Shown piece by piece: positions 59,944-64,000 of a DNA stretch of 64,000 nucleotides (positions are counted from its first letter, which is position 1; each line of letters starts with the position of its first letter). The position numbers and the translations under genes are program-made. Below the pieces are notes generated by a model that ran no database searches, was not told the origin of the DNA, and worked only from the letters and a program-made list of their open reading frames with translations. Source of the DNA: an uncultured Dermabacter sp. (GTDB lineage: Bacteria > Actinomycetota > Actinomycetes > Actinomycetales > Dermabacteraceae); NCBI GenBank assembly GCA_947252755.1, contig CAMXWV010000008.1:1-64000 (forward strand), in the 5' to 3' direction.

Positions 59944-62262
59944 CTACTTCACCTCGATCGCGGACACCTCAGCGCGGAATCCGCCATCAGCTGGGGGAAG
60001 CTCCGTGATCCACAGCATCACCTTGTCCGCGTCAACCGGCTTCTCCGGCTTCAGACTGACCGGCTCCGACCCCTTGAACGGGGCATTCGCCAGCACATCG
60101 CCCGGCTCCCCGTTCGGACCCACGGTGCGCAGCTCCACGTTGCCGCCATCACCCGTCCCACCGGTCACCACCACTTCGCTGACCGGCGCCTTCTCCTTCA
60201 GAGACAGCTCAATGCCCATCCCGTTGCGAAGGCCCCCGTAGCTGGACGAGTTGTACCGCTGTGTGGTCCACGCGCCACCGTTGTTGATCCGTTCGGCCCG
60301 CTCAGGTTTATCCGCCTTCGCGGGATCCTCCGGGTACACGATCGCAATATCGGTCAGCTCCGGTTTCACGGCCGGGGCCGCGTCGGCGGTATCCTCCGCT
60401 GCGGCTGGGGATGCGTCCGCTGACGGGGAGGCAGCCGCCGACGCATTCTCCTTCGACGTGGTGCTCACCTCACGCTCACGCCCCACTGACGTGAGGTTGT
60501 TGATCGCAAGAAACAGGCACAGAGCGGCCAGCACAGCCGCGGCGATGAGGATGATCCGGGCCCGATTCCCGCCACCGCCACTGGTACCCAGATGGCGGGG
60601 TTCATCCGAAGCCATCGCCACACCTACCACGTCCCGCAGCAGGGAGGACGAGCCCTGATCATCATCCAGATTCGCATCGGGACCGGGCTGCTCGGTCAAA
60701 GAATGCTGCCGGCCCGGGATCAGGATCGCCGGCGTCGGCTCATCCGACTGCTCCTCAGAAGCGGGCACCGCGGACGGCGGAACAATGGCCGGCCGGCGTG
60801 CCGCAACGGTGTCAGCGTCCGCATTGATCGGAATGATCTGTGCATCTGCGGGCTCCGCGCCGGTGGGGTCAGCATCGGCCACAACGGGTTCGCCGTGCTC
60901 ATCGAGCACCTCATCCTCGTCGAGCTCCTCCGCCATGGACGTGGTGCGCCCAGCGATTCGCAGCGGACCGGTTGCGGCAATCATGCGGGCCGTGTCCTCA
61001 TCAAGGCCGGCGGAGGCATCGGAACGGCTGGAGTGGCGGGTGGAGCCCACCACTGCGTCACCCCAGCGATCACCAGCGCCCACAGCACCGCTCACGCCCG
61101 CAGCGCCTGCCGCACCGTGAGCGCCCGCGGCACCGTCAGCATTCGCACCGCTATCCGCGCCCGATTCCGCGGGCTCAGCTGCTTCGGACTCAGCGGCGCC
61201 GGGCTCGGACGCTTCGGCTTCACCAGCCCCGGATTCAGCCGCTCCTGAGTCAGCCGCGTCGGATTCAGGTGCGCCGGGCACGGAGGCCCCAGGCTCAATC
61301 GTCGCGGTGTCAGCCGTGACAGCATTCTCCGCAGCACCAGCGGGGCGTCGAACCTCCTCCAGCCGCTCGGCGCTCAGCGGCTGCGGAGCCGGCGCATGCT
61401 GCTCCGGGTCAAACGCTTCCAGCGTGACCGGAAGCGACTGCCACGGCGTCAGATCCGCCTCAATGTCCTGCACCTCATAGACCGGGTCCCCGGTCTGAGC
61501 CGCGGTATAGGTCAGGGCGGTGCGGGTGATCGCAGCCAAATCCTCCGGCACCGTACGCGCGGACACCAGGCGCGGATCCACCACATCGGGACCACCGAAG
61601 AACGAGCTGTCCCGACCGGTGAGCGCCACAAACAGCACCCGGCCCAGGCCGCGAGCATCCGGATCCACAGCACCGGGCTCACCCTGACCGTAACCGATGC
61701 CCTCACCCGCGCTGAGCGCAACCAGCTCCCCTTCGGTGAGCGCTGCCGCTTCAATGCCCGCGCCGATCAGCACCACCCGGTCGGACTCCACATCCACAAA
61801 CACTCGGCGCTCATCCAGAAGCCGATGCGTGATGCCCTTGCGGCGAGCAAGCTCCAGAGCCTGCGCGGTCCGACCCGCAATCGTGCGCGCAGTCTCCGCC
61901 CGCAGCGCCTGATCGGCGGCCATATCGGCGAGCGAGCTCACACCCGGGTCCGCCACCAGCGTCAGGCTGATCGGCTGCCCATCAGCATCGGTGCTCTCCA
62001 GCACCTCCACGATCTCTGCCAGGGACGGATCGGTGACGAGTGCGGCCCGACGGGACGCATCGGCCGCGTCGGCAGCATGAGGACCCCGCACCACGAACAC
62101 CAGCAGAGCCTCACCATCCGCCCCGCGCCCCAGATGCCAGGTGGCCGCCGGTGACGGGTGCTCCGGCAGCAGAAGATCAGACGGCGCCTCCGGCTCACCG
62201 TCCAGTCCCGGCACCAGCGTCACGCGAGCGAGGACATCCTCCAGGGAGCTCATCTCAGCCAC
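59944..62262 (-). CDS. MurJ-associated pseudokinase with extracytoplasmic domain
   Basis: A 772-residue protein in the murJ operon. Residues ~1-285 have a protein-kinase-like fold without catalytic motifs: GITHRLLDERRVFVDVESDRVVLIG replaces the catalytic loop in part, with no H-R-D and no D-F-G. Residues ~290-590 are an Ala/Glu/Gly-rich linker. One membrane helix lies at about 600-620 (IILIAAAVLAALCLFLAI). The external domain (GAWTTQRYNSSSYGGLRNG...) resembles the discoidin-like domain of mycobacterial MviN. In M. tuberculosis this unit is fused to MurJ; here it is a separate gene. Confidence 0.8.
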   Translation of the reverse strand: MAEMSSLEDVLARVTLVPGLDGEPEAPSDLLLPEHPSPAATWHLGRGADGEALLVFVVRGPHAADAADASRRAALVTDPSLAEIVEVLESTDADGQPISLTLVADPGVSSLADMAADQALRAETARTIAGRTAQALELARRKGITHRLLDERRVFVDVESDRVVLIGAGIEAAALTEGELVALSAGEGIGYGQGEPGAVDPDARGLGRVLFVALTGRDSSFFGGPDVVDPRLVSARTVPEDLAAITRTALTYTAAQTGDPVYEVQDIEADLTPWQSLPVTLEAFDPEQHAPAPQPLSAERLEEVRRPAGAAENAVTADTATIEPGASVPGAPESDAADSGAAESGAGEAEASEPGAAESEAAEPAESGADSGANADGAAGAHGAAGAAGVSGAVGAGDRWGDAVVGSTRHSSRSDASAGLDEDTARMIAATGPLRIAGRTTSMAEELDEDEVLDEHGEPVVADADPTGAEPADAQIIPINADADTVAARRPAIVPPSAVPASEEQSDEPTPAILIPGRQHSLTEQPGPDANLDDDQGSSSLLRDVVGVAMASDEPRHLGTSGGGGNRARIILIAAAVLAALCLFLAINNLTSVGREREVSTTSKENASAAASPSADASPAAAEDTADAAPAVKPELTDIAIVYPEDPAKADKPERAERINNGGAWTTQRYNSSSYGGLRNGMGIELSLKEKAPVSEVVVTGGTGDGGNVELRTVGPNGEPGDVLANAPFKGSEPVSLKPEKPVDADKVMLWITELPPADGGFRAEVSAIEVK

Positions 62263-62365
62263 TCAGTCACCTTCGCTTCAGTCTCGTCTCACCCCACTCG
62301 GGAGAGTCTCCATCGTAAACGCACGCCGCACAGAACCCGAGCGCGCCCGCCGGCCCGGTCGCGGA

Positions 62366-64000
62366 TCACCGCCGCAGGCGGCGCATCACCGTGCTCCACG
62401 CCGCACGGATCTCCTCCACGCCCAGCAGATGCGCCACACCCGCATACACCGCGGTCATGACCGTCCCGATCACACCGCCCACAATCACCGCAACCGGCCG
62501 GGAATGCCAGGTCAGATCCCCCGCACCCATCAGCAGCAGCGCCCCCACCGCGCCCGACGCAAGCGTTGCGATCATCAGGCAGATGAACGTGGCCGTGGTG
62601 CGGCTGCCAGAGGTCATCTCCACCCCCAGCCCGGCAAGCTTTCGGCGCAGCATGCCAAGCCCCACCAGCCACGCCACAAGCGTGCCAAGACTGGTCACCG
62701 CGGTGGCGGTTGCCGTGGCATACAGCGGATCCACCCACAGCCGAATCGGAATCACGGCCAGGGCGGAGACCACCAGAATCGGAATCTGCACCAGGAAGCT
62801 CATCCGCGCATCCTCATAGGCGTAGAAGAACCGCTTCATCAGGTACAGGGACGCGAACGGCAGCAGCCCCAGCATGTACCCGGTCAGCACCAGGCCGTTC
62901 GCCTCAGCGGAAATGCGGGAGGTGCCGCCCACAGCCACCCACATCATCGGCGCTGCCAGCACGCTGAACACCACTGTGCACAGCAGCATCGGCACCATCA
63001 GCACTCGACCCATCGCCGTGTACTCCGCGTATGCCTGAGCGTGCTCACCGTCGCGTGCATGCCGCGAAATTGCGGAGAACACACTGGTCACGAGCGCCAC
63101 CACAATGATTCCCTGCGGAATCATGAACACCGTGTAGGACAGGTCCAAACTCGCCAGGCCCGCGTAGCGCGAAGCCTCCTCCAGCTTCCCGGCGCCCTGC
63201 AGCTCAGCGGTGGCGCGCACCGCGCCAGCGGACGCCCAGCGTGTGGTGAACACGCCGAGCTGCCCCAGAACCAGCATGCCCAGCGTCCACGCGCCAAGCT
63301 TGCCGAGGGTGCGCAGCCCAAGGCCCCTGAACCCCCACTTCAGGCGGATCCGCAGCCCGATCCGGTACGTCCAGTACCACAGGAACAGCCCCTGCACGAG
63401 CGAGCCGAACAGCTGAGCGCCCGCAAGCGTGAAGACCATCGGCCACGTCCACGCCTCGGGATCCGGCTGGCTGCCCCACACCACGAAGAACAGCACGGAC
63501 AGCAGGATCGCCGCCAGATTGTTCAGCGCCGGCGCCCACTGGAACGGCCCAAAGCTCTCATGCGCGTTCAGGATCTGCCCGAACATCACATACATCGCAC
63601 TGGTCAGCATCTGCGGCAGCAGGAAATACGCCAGTGTGGTGGCGGCGCGCATCGTCACCGGGTCCAGGTTCGAGTTCGCCACCACCAGCAGCACATTCAC
63701 CAGCAGCATGCTGATCGCGGTCAGCCCGCCCGTCACCAGCAGCACCAGCGTCACCAGGCGGGACATGTAGTCACTGCCCCCGTCCGGGCGGTCCATTGCG
63801 CGCACGATCGCCGGCACCAGAATGGCGTTTAGCGTGCCGCCGCCGATCAGGATCCACAGTGAACTCGGCAGGATGTTCGCCGAGCTGAACGCGTTGAACG
63901 CGATCGTGCCGGTGCCGCCCATCACCATGCCGAGCATGAAGTTGCGAACAAAGCCGAGCAGACGGGAGAACAGCGACCCGGCCGCCATCAGCGCAGAGGC
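62366..64000 (-). CDS. murJ: Lipid II flippase MurJ (MviN), 5' end beyond the window
   Basis: At least 545 residues of a MurJ/MviN-type polytopic protein that flips lipid II for peptidoglycan synthesis. The frame stays open to position 64000 and reads S-A-L-M-A-A-G-S-L-F-S-R-L-L-G-F-V-R, the usual first-helix motif, so only the N-terminal residues are missing. Further hallmarks: GGGTLNAILVPAIVR and RRFFYAYEDARMSF-like K-R-F-F-Y-A-Y-E-D. The gene ends in R-R-L-R-R. The pseudokinase gene follows after about 100 bp. Confidence 0.93.
   Translation of the reverse strand, partial: ASALMAAGSLFSRLLGFVRNFMLGMVMGGTGTIAFNAFSSANILPSSLWILIGGGTLNAILVPAIVRAMDRPDGGSDYMSRLVTLVLLVTGGLTAISMLLVNVLLVVANSNLDPVTMRAATTLAYFLLPQMLTSAMYVMFGQILNAHESFGPFQWAPALNNLAAILLSVLFFVVWGSQPDPEAWTWPMVFTLAGAQLFGSLVQGLFLWYWTYRIGLRIRLKWGFRGLGLRTLGKLGAWTLGMLVLGQLGVFTTRWASAGAVRATAELQGAGKLEEASRYAGLASLDLSYTVFMIPQGIIVVALVTSVFSAISRHARDGEHAQAYAEYTAMGRVLMVPMLLCTVVFSVLAAPMMWVAVGGTSRISAEANGLVLTGYMLGLLPFASLYLMKRFFYAYEDARMSFLVQIPILVVSALAVIPIRLWVDPLYATATATAVTSLGTLVAWLVGLGMLRRKLAGLGVEMTSGSRTTATFICLMIATLASGAVGALLLMGAGDLTWHSRPVAVIVGGVIGTVMTAVYAGVAHLLGVEEIRAAWSTVMRRLRR

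Noticed and set aside
62141..63832. 563-codon open frame opposite murJ
   Set aside because: His/Arg/Gln-rich product typical of antisense GC-rich frames; murJ on the minus strand is unmistakable.

Overview
The window is the replication-origin region of a high-GC Actinomycetota chromosome. The gene order murJ, pseudokinase, trxB, trx-like, parB, parA, rsmG, jag, yidC, yidD, rnpA, rpmH | dnaA, dnaN, recF, dciA ... gyrB, gyrA, DUF3566, tRNA-Ile is the conserved actinobacterial order. The style fits Micrococcales; Dermabacteraceae (Dermabacter, Helcobacillus, Brachybacterium) is a guess and not proven by the sequence. The contig starts with an untrimmed 20-base Nextera/Tn5 end that cuts a tRNA-Ile(GAT) in half, so the left edge is an assembly artefact.

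Layout: (1) 1-6.1 kb: tRNA-Ile, DUF3566, gyrA and gyrB, all on the minus strand. (2) 6.3-27.5 kb: accessory block with a reduced type VII secretion system. EccC, EccD, a ParA-like protein, an RDD/FHA-like protein and a repeat-bearing membrane protein are on the plus strand. Divergently on the minus strand are a WXG100 pair, a DUF6177-like protein, a DUF6507-like protein and two paralogous long toxins ending in a GH-E type HNH/EndoVII nuclease. Each toxin is coupled by a 14-bp overlap to an ankyrin immunity gene. Behind them lies an array of orphan immunity genes, three still preceded by the last codons of a lost toxin. (3) 27.5-36.8 kb: four-carbon acid-sugar catabolism (denD, FCD regulator, GntP permease, DUF1537 kinase, LtnD-type dehydrogenase, glycerate kinase), a DadA-like oxidoreductase and a TipA-type MerR regulator. 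(4) 36.9-42.7 kb: a siderophore-uptake island with different codon preference, bounded by a 17-bp direct repeat (one copy is the 3' end of dciA) and an 18-bp inverted repeat, with no transposase. (5) 42.7-50 kb: dciA, recF, dnaN, oriC, dnaA, then rpmH, rnpA, yidD and yidC. (6) 50.7-54.8 kb: jag, rsmG, parA, parB. (7) 54.8-57.8 kb: a 3-kb gene-free region holding 17 parS-like sites plus perfect DnaA boxes. (8) 57.8-64 kb: a thioredoxin-like protein without cysteines, trxB, a membrane protein, a MurJ-type pseudokinase and the truncated murJ.

The two most unusual items are the dense parS array, in which every site has one intact arm and one altered arm, and the T7SS toxin/immunity locus with its orphan toxin-tip/immunity cassettes. 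Both are read directly from the sequence; functional claims are inference from family knowledge.
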